This document shows, piece after piece, positions 1-10,139 of a DNA stretch of 64,000 nucleotides. The stretch spans positions 60,239,852 to 60,303,851 of the forward strand of contig CM054060.1 in NCBI GenBank assembly GCA_028641055.1, in the 5' to 3' direction. The stretch comes from Alopecurus myosuroides. Lineage: Eukaryota; Streptophyta; Magnoliopsida; Poales; Poaceae. The translations under genes and the position numbers were made by a program. The notes beneath the pieces are model-generated. The model did not search any database. It saw only the letters and a list, made by a program, of their open reading frames with translations, and was not told the origin of the DNA. Numbering within the stretch: position 1 is the stretch's first letter; each line of letters starts with the position of its first letter.

Positions 1-1387
1 CGTGCGCGGTGGCCGTGCTATCGGGCGTGGTGTGCTCGTGGCGTGCGGGAGGAGGGGAGGGGAGCGAGAGGGGAAGCGGGTGGAGGTGCGCTCACCTCGG
101 CAGAAGGCGAGCAGGGCGTGCAAGGAGGCGACGGTGGCGAACCGTGGACGACGGCGGCGACCTGAGCCCTCCCGGCCCGCGCCGCGGGGTGGAGGAGGAA
201 GAGGGGGACCGGGCGTTTCCATTCCCGCCGTTTGCCCGGTCGGAGGAGGGCTTCCCGGCGGCGATCACCGGAGGGGAAGGTGTTCGGTGGTGAGGGTTCA
301 GTACAGATAAAAAATGTGCAGAGAGAAGATGGAGGTTGGAAGGAGAGGGAAAGGAGGCGGGGAGATAGAGGAGGGGGAGAGAACTAGGGTTAGGGTTAGG
401 GGAAGGGGTTCGGTTAGGGTTATAGGGGAGGGGAACGAGCTCCCTGCCGTTGCTCTCCTTCTCTGTATACGTGTACAGGCACGATGGAGTCCGTACAGAG
501 GTTGAAGAAGGGTGGGGTTCGAAGGGGTATGGGCTAAGGGGAGTTGGGCTGGGCCTGCTCCTCTCTCTCTCTGGTGTGCTTTTTATTATTTTTTTCTTTC
601 TTTATTTTTTTTTGCAGATTTGTAATAGGAAGAAAAAGGAGATAGTTTTGGGGTAGAATATTTTAGGGAAAAAAATTGGTATAGCTATTTAAGATAACAT
701 CAACCACTTGCCAAGTTTTGTTTTACAAAAAGTTCAAAAATAAATACTGTTTGTAATTTGATTGAGATTTGAATTAATTTGATTATTAAGTGAATATTGA
801 AAACAAAATTCAAATAGGGTGAACCTTATAGTTTAAGTGGAAACAAATGATTAGAATTGCTTTGTAATTTTCATAATTCCAAATTGGGTTGCTGTTTGCA
901 ATTGAATTTGAAATAACATTTGAATTTGGATTAAGTGAATTATTAAAAGAACAATTCAATAGTTTGAGCTTTTCATTCTTAATGGAAACAATTGGATGTT
1001 TTAGTTGAATCTTTTATTTGGAAAATGTAACATAACAAGTATGAACAATTATTTGGATGTTGGTTTGGAATTTCAAATGTTTTTGGTATTAGATGAATTA
1101 TTGATTAGAAACAAATCAACAGTTTTGAAATCACAACTTTAATGGAAACAATTGATGGTTTTGATTTGAAATATCATTTTGGAAATTGTAACATCACAAG
1201 TATGAAACAAAAGGTTTAAAATTTGGTTTGCAATTCAAATAGAAAACAAGTGAAAACAAAAGAAAACAGAGGGAAACAAATGGAAAACAAGCAAAACAAA
1301 TGCAATGAACATGATGCCATGATGCAAAACATAAAATAACAGAGAGCAAACATTCTAATGGCTATTTTTCATACTTGGGATGTTACA
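1..1387 (-). repeat. Element C 3' LTR (partial, U3 side)
   Basis: Aligns along its full length with 6029-7415, with roughly 15-20 differences seen by eye (about 1.2%), and ends in TGTTACA next to a purine-rich tract on the minus strand. The remaining ~3.5 kb of this LTR is outside the window. The TATA box seen in the other copy (TATATAG on the minus strand) is TATACAG here. GC-rich open frames at 1-500 are LTR leader sequence, not separate genes. Confidence 0.88.
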
Positions 1388-1392
1388 AAACG

Positions 1393-1402
1393 CCCCCCCT
1401 TG
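1393..1402 (-). promoter_or_regulatory. Polypurine tract of element C
   Basis: Reads AAGGGGGGGCG on the minus strand directly upstream of the 3' LTR. The same AAGGGGGGG motif precedes the 3' LTRs of elements D and E. It is the expected primer for plus-strand DNA synthesis. Confidence 0.75.
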
Positions 1403-1424
1403 AAGGAATCGCGCCCCGAGATTC

Positions 1425-1990
1425 CTACTGAGAAAAGAAAAGGTCCAGATACTTCTTGCGAAGATCCTCTTGAGCTGTGACACGTGAAACACATCGTGCA
1501 CCTTGGATAGTTTTTCTGGAAGTTCAAAACGATAGGCATTCCTGACAACTCTTCTGGAAAACGTCAGGGAATTAGCAAACCACCGGAACATTTTCGAGTA
1601 AAGGTAGAGGTTTTGTATCGAGTGTGTATATCTGGATGGAGCTTGATTCATTTGGAGAATAGGCTATCTGGCCAGAAGTGTGGAACATAGTTATTGACTT
1701 TTGAGCACAGTCAATTTTTGCTTTATTGGCCTTCAGCCAATCCATATCAAGAATTACATCAATGTCAGAATTTCCAAGTAGTATGAGAGAAGCAAGGAAT
1801 ATGTGGCCTCCGATTAGAATTGGATTGTCCTTACTTATCTTGGAATTCAGCATTTGAGATCCCGGGGAGTGAACAGTGATTTGATTGTTTAGTGGAACCA
1901 CAATTAGGTTGTATGTTGTGGCAAAGATCTTTGACACAAAAGAATGTGATGCTCCGGTATCAAACAACACTTTAGTTGGAATAGAGTTTA
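1425..1990 (-). pseudogene. Element C pol relic: protease fused to integrase tail and chromodomain tail
   Basis: Reading leftwards, the relic holds a retropepsin segment with the [14 protein letters not shown] active-site region. It then passes abruptly into the C-terminal integrase segment ([20 protein letters not shown]) and then into the last codons of the chromodomain. Reverse transcriptase, RNase H, the integrase core and most of the chromodomain are missing. Comparison with the intact ORF at 19146-23534 shows joins at about 1534-1540 (short shared ATGCCT) and about 1466-1473 (short shared AAGA). The frame also shifts at the first join. The product cannot support mobility; any movement of C would have needed proteins from another element. 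Confidence 0.85.
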
Positions 1991-2530
1991 GCAGATGAAC
2001 GGGGAAACTTTGATTAGACCCCGGTAGAAGAACGGAAGTGGAAAGTAACAACAAGGTTTCAACGGACGAAAAGGATGTTGAGAAGAACAGGATATCGAAG
2101 CAACAACGGGAAACACGAGATCAAAACACTCCTCAGGTACTACGGAAAACCCATCCGGGCTTCTAAAGGATCAATATCTACTGCTTAAGGAATAGAGGAT
2201 CTGCTTCCGGGGCTTACACGCCTCCGTTCTCAAACGTGAGTAGGCAACATGATAAATCATGTCACAACCACCTCCATTCCTATGGTCTAGTAGATATAAC
2301 CATCCTAGAGAAACCAGGATACGTGAAAACCTAACTTGAAAGTTTAGGTGAGAAGAGAAAACAACGTTGCACTTCCTTACCAGAAAAGGGAGGGTGGGTG
2401 GGGAAAGAAGAAAAAGAACAGAATTCCTACTCTCACGTTTCATTTTTCCTATATAGCTACAAAATAGTTTCTAGACTCAACTGCGACCAGTAAAAAGGGA
2501 TCCTACAGGCAGACAGGCTATGATACCATT
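1991..2530 (-). other. Element C leader with surviving leader exon; extra ORF and gag deleted
   Basis: This is the PBS-proximal untranslated leader, matching 17742-18117 of D. At the left it joins directly to protease sequence at 1990/1991, so the extra ORF and all of gag are gone. It keeps a 63-nt open segment, 2443 down to 2381, that starts with ATG (MKRESRNS...) and ends at a CTG|GTAAGG splice-donor-like site. Both are present at equivalent positions in D and E, with two conservative amino-acid changes in this copy. Confidence 0.75.
2517..2528 (-). promoter_or_regulatory. Primer binding site of element C (tRNA-iMet type, mutated)
   Basis: The minus strand reads TGGTATCATAGC next to the 5' LTR. 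D and E have TGGTATCAGAGC, the complement of the initiator-Met tRNA 3' end. One base (position 2520) differs. Confidence 0.75.
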
Positions 2531-3005
2531 TGTCGCACCCTGACCTCTAGAGGATACTCACCGGCCGAACTGGATAGTAGATGCTTGGACTACGGGGCCT
2601 AACTGCTCCCGCATCCTCTTACGAGTAGGCCAGCACTTATATGCGACAACCAAGCTCTACTATTCCATCGTCGATGTAAACTATCCCATAGAGATCAAGA
2701 TACTACCATTGACGTACTTCATACCATACACACATGGTACGTCAACGGCGTTAAACGAAATGATAGAACAACATATCTCTAGGACACAAAAGATGGAAAT
2801 AAGTTGCAACTGGCCCTCACTAGGGCAGAGAATAGCAAATACAATCATCCAGAGGACACATGTCCCAACATATCATCATTACATAGCAGCAGAAACAAAC
2901 AAAGCGTCTGAGTACAGACAAAATACAAATAGGCCTAAGAGGCCGGGAACGAAAAGGAAGACGGAGCCCATCCACGTAGTCTCGGATCCTGCCCGGGTCC
3001 GCTAT

Positions 3006-6000
3006 CTACTCGTCAGCAGCGTCGTCGTACTCCACGTAGTAGCCACCATGGGGATCCTCGGAAACGTCGTCTGCGGAAACCACAGCCCCAAAGGGGTCAG
3101 TACATAAACGTACTGGCAAGCAAGACTCACAATTCACCAAAGTGTAACCCGTCAACACCAAGCACAGATGCTTTGGGTTCAACGGAAGAAAGGGGCTATA
3201 AAAGATGCTGCAACTGGCTGCTCTAACCAACTACAGAGGTACTACCACTTCCGGCTAAACAGAAAGAAGAAAAGATAGCGTATCGTAACCAACTATAACT
3301 AACCACCAAACAAACCCATCCTGGACCTCGCCCCTTATCCAAAGAAGCAATCCGAGGATAACTCACACAGTTGGATTAATGATGGTTCAAATTATTGTGT
3401 CAATAAGACTATTACTAGTCAAGTTATCATTAGTTAGGTGTAAGTTGTTCTGAGTACTTGTTAGCCAGTACTTTCACCAAGTAATCCATAACCGCGGAAA
3501 ACACGGCTTCTCGAGAAGATTTATCCCTGCAGGGGTGCACCAATTTGGCCGTACACGTAAGAATAACCCGCCAGATGGAACGGCCATTCCACCAAGCGGG
3601 GCACTCAACACAACTCAACTCTTCTTCGCATCAAGCCCAAAGAACCACATGCTGTGCGTGCGCGGCTAATCGAGCCCCACGAAGAAAAGGGGACCCTCAT
3701 AGCACTCTAAGACCACGCCGCCCTAAATGCAGACTACAAAAGTTCCACCCTGGCGCCAAGGGTTCGCACCTGCACATGCATGCATCAAATGGAAAGCCCG
3801 AACTAAGTGTGGCGATTTGGACGAGATGCGAATCGAATCAAATTGAGGGGGGCTCCCATACACGCTTCCCACATGCGGTTAGTGCGCTCATCATGGATCA
3901 GTAGACAAGACCCTTTTCCTAATTAGGGTCGACACTAGCAGGCCTCAAAACCACGCCGGGCCTCCTGCCGGTGCCTTATCATCAAATTATTATTACCCAC
4001 AACATTAACATGATTGTTGCTTAACCATCGAGCCCATAGAACATAAATAAGTAAGGTAAAAGAAGTAACGGACAACAGACTCGAGCAAAAGCAACCCTAA
4101 GCATGCTAGTAGGACTAAGGCAACAAACAAGGGGTTATAGGTGTGGAGGTGAGGCAATATCAGGGTTTAAAGGATAACATGTGATAGGATCGGGACACAA
4201 GCAACGATTCATAGGGCTAGCAGAATAGACAACGGAAAGTATCGGTATCCAATGTTGAAAGGAACACAGTGGTTCATGTGAGTGAATACTTGCCTGCAAA
4301 CCCAGTAGCCTGGTACTGAGCTAACTCCTCAGAAGTAGTATCGTAAACCTCGTCGGTCTCAACGTCGTCGTCTATTCGAGAAGAAGCAAACACACAATCG
4401 AAAAGAGACGAACAGTCAATAACATGGCATAATGCACAATCATGGGATGATGCATGGCAAATTAATTGATGCATCAAAATAAACTAGTTGACAAGATAAC
4501 ATGTTTAAGTGGACCCATATGCAATTGGATTGCATATGGAAAGCCCAGGAATTAAGGTTGAATTAATTGTTCTACAACTAATCATCATGTGTAAGTGAAT
4601 TAGCATGATGCATGGATGATGAAAACAGAAAGAAGACATCAATAGAAACAAATTGAAATAAGGTTTACCAACTTTGGAATTTTATTTATTAAGTTATGGA
4701 ATTTTGGTTCCTTAAAGGTGTCACACAAGCATTTGTTGTTTTCACCAATTTTAGTTGTTCAAAATAGATAACAAAATTCATATTTGCAAAGAACACACAA
4801 TTTTAGGTGGAATACATGTTTCACTTGTTGAAAAAGGATTTCAAATAAATTATTTATGAATTAAACAAGTTTAAGCAAGAATTAAATGAATTTAATTCAA
4901 ACATGAACTTATTTGAATTTTTATTTGTTCCACACATTAAGTGAGATTCATATTTTAAAAGCTTATACTTTTATGGTTGGAAAACATATTTTATAGTTTC
5001 AAAAAGAAATTAATTTGACCAAGTTATGAATTTAGCAATATTAAATGATTTAAACAAGGTTTAAATTATTTAACCAATTTTAATTACTCAAAACATGAAA
5101 CAAATTTTATATTTGAAAAGGTGGTTTGATTTAGCATGGAAAACATATTTTATTTGTTGAAATTGGATTTAAAATGAGCAAGTTATTATGTTGGCAATTT
5201 TAAATGCAATAATTAAGAAACAGTTGTTTTCAGCAATTTAAATTATTTAAAACAGCAAACAAAGTTAATATTTGGAAAGTACATGAAAAATGGGATGGAA
5301 AACATATTTAGTTTGTTGAATTTGGAATTTTTATGCCCATGTTATGAATTTTGCAAAATTAAGTGAATTAAACAAGTTTTCAAATATTTCACCAATTTAA
5401 AATATTCAAAACAGTAAAAAAAAATTATATTTGGGTAGAGCATATAATTTGGCACAGAATACATATTTAAAAAGTTGAATTTGGAGTTTAGATGAATTAT
5501 TTATGCAATTTACAATATTAAGGTGTAATTCTGCCATTTTTATTAACTAGGGACTTGGAAAATAATTTACAGGGGCCTAGGAAGAAATTACAGGGACTGG
5601 GTTGTGATTCCTGTGAAGTTTCTGTACCAAAACAAATGGAAATAAAAAGTTGGTTTAATTTGAGGGAGGGGGGACTCGAACCCACAATCTCCTGCTGTGA
5701 GCGCAAGGGACATAACCACTGGGGTGTGCTGTTCGGTTGGTGACAGTAAGGCAGCGGGGGGAGGTTAAGGTGCAGATTCGTCTACTGAATTTAATTCGGA
5801 AAAAGGAACAGAGAAAAGGTGGGGCTGGGGATTCGATCCCGCGAGCGCTTGGGCGCGCGCAGCGTGCACTGCCAGTGGGGTGTGTTCCGTTTCGTGACAG
5901 GTAATGGCTACGGGAAAGGATAAGGTGCAGGTGGTGCGGGATTTAACTGAACTTGCAGTTCGCTGCAACTCGACGGAGGGAAGATAACGGCCGCCGGCGG

Positions 6001-6250
6001 GTGCTGCTGCGCCTCGACGTGAGGGCGCCGTGCGCGGTGGCCGTGCTGTGGGGCGTGGTGTGCTCGTGGTGTGCGGGAGGAGGGGAGGGGAGCGAGAGGG
6101 GAAGCGGGTGGAGGTGCGCTCACCTCGGCAGAAGGCGAGCAGGGCGTGCAGGGAGGCGACGGTGGCGAACCGTGGACGGCGGCGGCGACCTGAGCCCTCC
6201 CGGCCCTCGCCGTGGGGTGGAGGAGGAAGAGGGGGACCGGGCGTTTCCAT
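3006..6250 (-). CDS. Putative LTR-encoded split gene (three coding exons, 89 aa), element C
   Basis: Function unknown. Predicted exons on the minus strand are 6250-6124 (starts ATG, METPGPP..., ends GAG|GTGAGC), 4371-4294 (78 nt, after TTCTCGAATAG, ends TTTGCAG|GCAAGT) and 3070-3006 (65 nt, after GGTTTCCGCAG, ends with TAG). Phases match (1/1 at both joins), giving 89 residues. The N-terminus is Pro/Gly/Arg-rich. The C-terminus is acidic (DDDVETDE..., then GGYYVEYDDAADE-stop). Exons 2 and 3 occur at the same relative places in the diverged LTRs of D and E, with all length differences in multiples of three. The second intron has a GC donor in the strong AG|GCAAGT context. Splicing is inferred; it may instead be a relic. 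Confidence 0.5.
5667..5729 (-). other. tRNA-like sequence 1 (A-box/B-box) in element C LTR
   Basis: The minus strand contains ACACCCCAGTGGTTA (A-box-like) followed about 30 nt later by GTGGGTTCGAGTCCC, a near-perfect B box with the T-loop TTCGAGT. No complete cloverleaf is evident, so this is a pol III promoter-like or tRNA-derived segment rather than a tRNA gene. It lies inside the presumed first intron of the LTR gene. Confidence 0.5.
5823..5886 (-). other. tRNA-like sequence 2 in element C LTR
   Basis: The minus strand contains ACACCCCACTGGCAGT, then about 28 nt later GCGGGATCGAATCCCC, the same A-box/B-box arrangement as the copy about 155 bp away. The two look like diverged tandem units. 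Confidence 0.45.
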
Positions 6251-6489
6251 TCCCGCCGTTTGCCCGGTCGGAGGAGGGCTTCCCGGCGGCGATCACCGGA
6301 GGGGAAGGTGTTCGGTGGTGAGGGTTCAGTACAGAGAAAAATGTGCAGAGAGAAGATGGAGGTCGGAAGGAGAGGGAAAGGAGGCGGGGAGATAGAGGAG
6401 GGGGAGAGAACTAGGGTTAGGGTTAGGGGAAGGGGTTCGGTTAGGGTTATAGGGGAGGGGAACGAGCTCCCTGCCGTTGCTCTCCTTCT

Positions 6490-6496
6490 CTATATA
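6490..6496 (-). promoter_or_regulatory. TATA box of element C 5' LTR
   Basis: The minus strand reads TATATAG after ACACG. It lies about 240 bp upstream of the ATG at 6250 and just upstream of a CCCTAACCCTAACC-type telo-box cluster (6409-6450). The placement matches the TATA boxes of D and E. Confidence 0.6.
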
Positions 6497-7415
6497 CGTG
6501 TACATGCACGATGGAGTCCGTACAGAGGTTGAAGAAGGGTGGGGTTCGAAGGGGTATGGGCTAAGGGGAGTTGGGCTGGGCCTGCTCCTCTCTCTCTCTC
6601 TGGTGTGCTTTTTATTATTTTTTCTTTCTTTATTTTTTTTTGCAGATTTGTAATAGGAAGAAAAAGGAGATAGTTTTGGGGTAGAATATTTTAGGGAAAA
6701 AATTTGTTATAGCTATTTAAGATAACATCAACCACTTTCCAAGTTTTGTTTTACAAAAAGTTCAAAAATAAATACTGTTTGTAATTTGATTGAGATTTGA
6801 ATTAATTTGATTATTAAGTGAATATTGAAAACAAAATTCAAATAGGGTGAACCTTATAGTTTAAGTGGAAACAAATGATTAGAATTGCTTTGTAATTTTC
6901 ATAATTCCAAATTGGGTTGTTGTTTGCAATTGAATTTGAAATAACATTTGAATTTGGATTAAGTGAATTATTAAAAGAACAATTCAATAGTTTGAGCTTT
7001 TCATTCTTAATGGAAACAATTGGATGTTTTAGTTGAATCTTTTATTTGGAAAATGTAACATAACAAGTATGAACAATTATTTGGATGTTGGTTTGGAATT
7101 TCAAATGTTTTTGGTATTAGATGAATTACTGATTAGAAACAAATCAACAGTTTTGAAATCACAACTTTAATGGAAACAATTGATGGTTTTGATTTGAAAT
7201 ATCATTTTGGAAATTGTAACATCACAAGTATGAAACAAAAGGTTTAAAATTTGGTTTGCAATTCAAATAGAAAACAAGTGAAAACAAAAGAAAACAGAGG
7301 AAAAAAAATGGAAAACAAGCAAAACAAATGCAATGAACATGATGCCATGATGCAAAACATAAAATAACAGAGAGCAAACATTCTAATGGCTATTTTTCAT
7401 ACTTGGGATGTTACA

Positions 7416-8133
7416 TTTACTATTAATAAATTGGAACAAAATATGAGAGAGCATGAACTATTAAGAAGCCATTAAGTCACATATATCTTATACGAACAAA
7501 CTAAGCATGCTCACATAGATGGATATATGTACAAAAATAAGAGCAAATAGAATTCATACCAGCCTCAAACCACACTTGAATTGTCGTAGATCGTCATTAT
7601 TGCTCTTCACTTGTGGCTCGAATAATATATAATGAAAACCAAGCTCGAATGGAATCACGGACGACTGTTGAACTCTCCAACAAACTTTACGAAACCAAAG
7701 AAGAAGAACAAATATTTTTGGGTTTTTCAATTAAAGCACGGACAAAAAGAGAGCAAGCAAACAAAGCAAAAATCTTTTTGGGTTTTCAAAATGAAACAAG
7801 AACAAAAGAAAGCAAATATCAAACAAAAGAAAATATTTTTGGGTTTTTGAATATTAAACTGCAACTAAAAGATAAAGCAAACCAAATAAAGAAACTAAAG
7901 ATGCAAACAAAGAGAAACAACAGAAATCTTTTTGGTCTTTTTGTGTTTTGGAAAGCAAAAACAAAACAATAAAAACAAAAGAAGCGAAAGAAAACGAAAA
8001 CAAACGAAAGAAACAAAGAGAAACGAAAGAAAATAAAACATTGATATACAAAGAACCGACCGAACATGATATATAAATGAGTGTGGTGTCGGTATACCTC
8101 CCCCCAAGCTTAGTCTTTTGGACTAAGTGGAGA
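7416..8133 (-). other. Element A 3' non-coding region with ~60 bp degenerate repeats
   Basis: There is no convincing protein here. At 7690-7945 a unit containing AAATATTTTTGGGTTTTT followed by an A-rich stretch recurs about every 60 bp (7711, 7767, 7831, and a weaker copy near 7923). At 8098-8112 the minus strand reads GACTAAGCTTGGGGGGAGG, a polypurine-like motif just downstream of the ATHILA-type ORF. The remainder is AT-rich. The element's 3' LTR is not in the window; C sits where it would continue. Confidence 0.55.
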
Positions 8134-9264
8134 TCAATCAAAGTGCAGGAAATATCCACATTGCGGTGTGTCATCCCTCGCGTGGTCGTACTTGGGCGCA
8201 TAAGAATAAGATGAAACAGCCGGCGCATAGTCATAACCGGGGTGCTGATATGGAATCCCCGTGGCGTCATAGGGCTGGACGAAATCACCATCGTCCCCCT
8301 CTCCGGCGTCCTCCCCTTGCTGGGGGAGATGCTCAAGGTATGTATCCATCTCACTCTCAGGAATCTCCCATCCTTGCCTGTTATTAAGATCAAACAAAAG
8401 AGGTGCAGGCAAAAGTACTTCTCTAACAGTTTTAACAACTCTCCACCCGGATCGTCTGGAGAAATTTAATTCAAAAGATAAATTATGTAAGTGAGAATGA
8501 GTAGAAAGAAACTTATGTTGAACCATGGAAACAAGATTAAGCCTCTCTATAGGAAACTGAAAGTCTAGAGGGTGTGGCTCCAAACCATGCAAAGCTAACA
8601 AGCACGAGGCAATAAAACCCCCACAAACTCCGCCCTTCTCACGGTTATGTGAGAGACGGTAAGCAATCAAAGAACCAAAATTATAAGATCTATCATGTCT
8701 GAAAGCAGCAGCAATAAATGCCAAATCATAAACAGATAACTTGCTGACAGTTTTCCTAGCTAATACACATTTAGAAATGAAGTAGGCAAAGTATCGAATG
8801 CTAGGGAGTTGAATTTCACGAATTTTACCTCTCTCCCCCGTGAAGCTTCTGCCTTGGCAAATCTCTCCATATAAATCCAGTAGTGGTTTGGGCTGCCCAC
8901 TTATTTTCTCACAAGACCCCCACTCAGGTACCTAAATAGCTGCACAGAAAACACTAAAAGGCAGCCTCACGGCTTTATTATAAATCTTATAGTGGACCAT
9001 TGGGTTAGTTGGAGACCATTTAAAATTAAAATCCTGCACCACAAACATAGTTAGTGTCACATATTGGATGGGCTCATCCTCAATGAAACGCTCTAAACCT
9101 GCATTATGCACTAAAGTGTTAAAATCCTGCAGAACTCCTGTAACTTGCATAAATTCCCGACACGGATAGATCGATGGGAACACCCTCTCTTCACGCTGCA
9201 CGAGCATGACCTCATGCGCCTCCAACTCATGTTGTTTTAGTTGATAAGCATTGTGCTCCATCAC
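8134..9264 (-). pseudogene. Element A ATHILA-type ORF, interrupted by a stop
   Basis: Two open segments (9264-8932 and 8724-8134) are in one frame, separated by a TAG at about 8932 and further stops. Recognisable patches include GLERFIEDEPIQYVTLT, NKAVRLPFSVFCAA and NFGSLIAYRLSHNREKGG, followed by an acidic Pro/Tyr-rich tail. I recognise this as the ATHILA ORF-1-like family that follows gag/pol in Athila elements; its role is unknown. A shorter relative is at 59581-59976 in copy B. It ends just before the polypurine-like motif at about 8100. Confidence 0.65.
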
Positions 9265-10139
9265 TGAAATTTTTCAACAATCATCACAAAAATTAATTCC
9301 AAGCAACTATAAGGTGGAGACTACCATAGAGACTTATATGAGAGATAAACATACATCAAAACTATATTATTTCTACTCAAATCAAGCATGCAAACTCACA
9401 TAAGCTGTCACCTATAGTACCAAACTAATCAAGAAATACTTCACTAAACAAAATTCTACTTGGATCATCGGAGGAGTCACATACCGGAGATGAAACACAC
9501 CAAAAATCAGCACAAATGATGGGCTAAAGAGGGAGATCAAAAATCCAGAGGAAGAACACCAAGAACACGGGTTCCAGGAAATGTTTTCAGCTTTGGGGGT
9601 GAGAGAGAAGACTTTGGCGGTGGAGAGAGTAAGTAGAGGGCTAGGGGGCCCACACCATGTGCTGGCACCACTAGGGGGCTGGCCGCGCCACCCTGGGGTA
9701 TGCCTTCCTGGTAGGTCCCCCCGGGGTCTCCCAGGTGGCTTTCTGCCTCATTTTTGACGTAAAAATTTATTATAATTTTTCTCGAATTTTTCGAGAAACT
9801 TTATTTTGAGGTATTTCCAGAATTTTAATAATTAATAAAAACCGGGAAAACGAAAGTCAAAACATGGAAAACAAAACCAAAACCAGCACTACAGAGGTTC
9901 TAAGACACTCCGATGAAAGAATAACCAGAGAAAACAAAGGTGGTAGTGGTGAAAACAAAAGTATGGGTGGTTAAAACATGCATAACCTCAGTAAACAGGG
10001 TGAAAACATGCATAAGGATGGTGGAAAACATGATTGCACTCAAGTAATAATGTGATAACAGAAGTAAACATGGTGAAAACATAATGGGGAAGGTGAAAAC
10101 ATAGTGAAAACATTGCCTATTTCATTTAAAATCATTTTG
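9265..10139 (-). other. Element A spacer between protease and ATHILA ORF, with TGAAAACAT repeats
   Basis: No coding sequence is supported. At 9940-10120 the plus strand has many degenerate copies of GGTGAAAACAT. A GC-rich block at 9630-9750 carries GGGGGCCCACACCATGTGCTGG. Both blocks recur in copy B (60640-60835 and 60350-60470), and a related GGGGGCCCACACCCTATGCTGG lies in the A LTR near 59060. In autonomous Athila elements this interval would hold RT, RNase H and integrase; none is present. Confidence 0.6.

Larger units (their letters stand above)
1..7415 (-). mobile_element. Element C: Tekay-like Ty3/gypsy retrotransposon, gutted, 3' LTR cut by window edge
   Basis: Two direct copies of one sequence, 1-1387 and 6029-7415, both end at GATGTTACA (minus-strand LTR start TGTAACATCCCAAG). 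Between them lie a polypurine tract, scraps of pol and a tRNA-iMet-type primer site, so the element reads on the minus strand. The retained coding scraps closely match the intact relative at 13258-28056, which places it with the chromodomain-bearing Tekay-like chromoviruses. Only about 1.1 kb of interior remains against about 5.8 kb in the relative. The left flank lies outside the window, so target-site duplication cannot be checked. The base after the right end begins TTTAC. Confidence 0.88.
2531..7415 (-). repeat. Element C 5' LTR (about 4.9 kb)
   Basis: Runs on the minus strand from TGTAACATCCCAAG at 7415 to GGTGCGACA at 2531, bounded by the PBS. It has an AT-rich U3 at about 6660-7415, a TATA box at 6490-6496, a GC-rich transcribed part at about 5900-6480, a long AT-rich stretch at about 4480-5560 and a conserved distal part. 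The LTR is unusually long for Ty3/gypsy elements. It contains a putative split gene (3006-6250) and two tRNA-like sequences, annotated separately. Confidence 0.88.

Noticed and set aside
389..425. Interstitial telomere array
   Set aside because: Only two or three TTAGGG-like units within an LTR promoter, repeated in the other LTR; a telo-box cluster fits better.
2..656. Several GC-rich plus-strand ORFs (also at 5953-6532)
   Set aside because: They are antisense to the transcribed part of the element C LTR, occur in both LTR copies and have low-complexity Arg/Gly-rich composition.
5667..5729. A true tRNA gene
   Set aside because: The T-arm and boxes are good, but an acceptor stem and anticodon arm could not be folded convincingly by eye.
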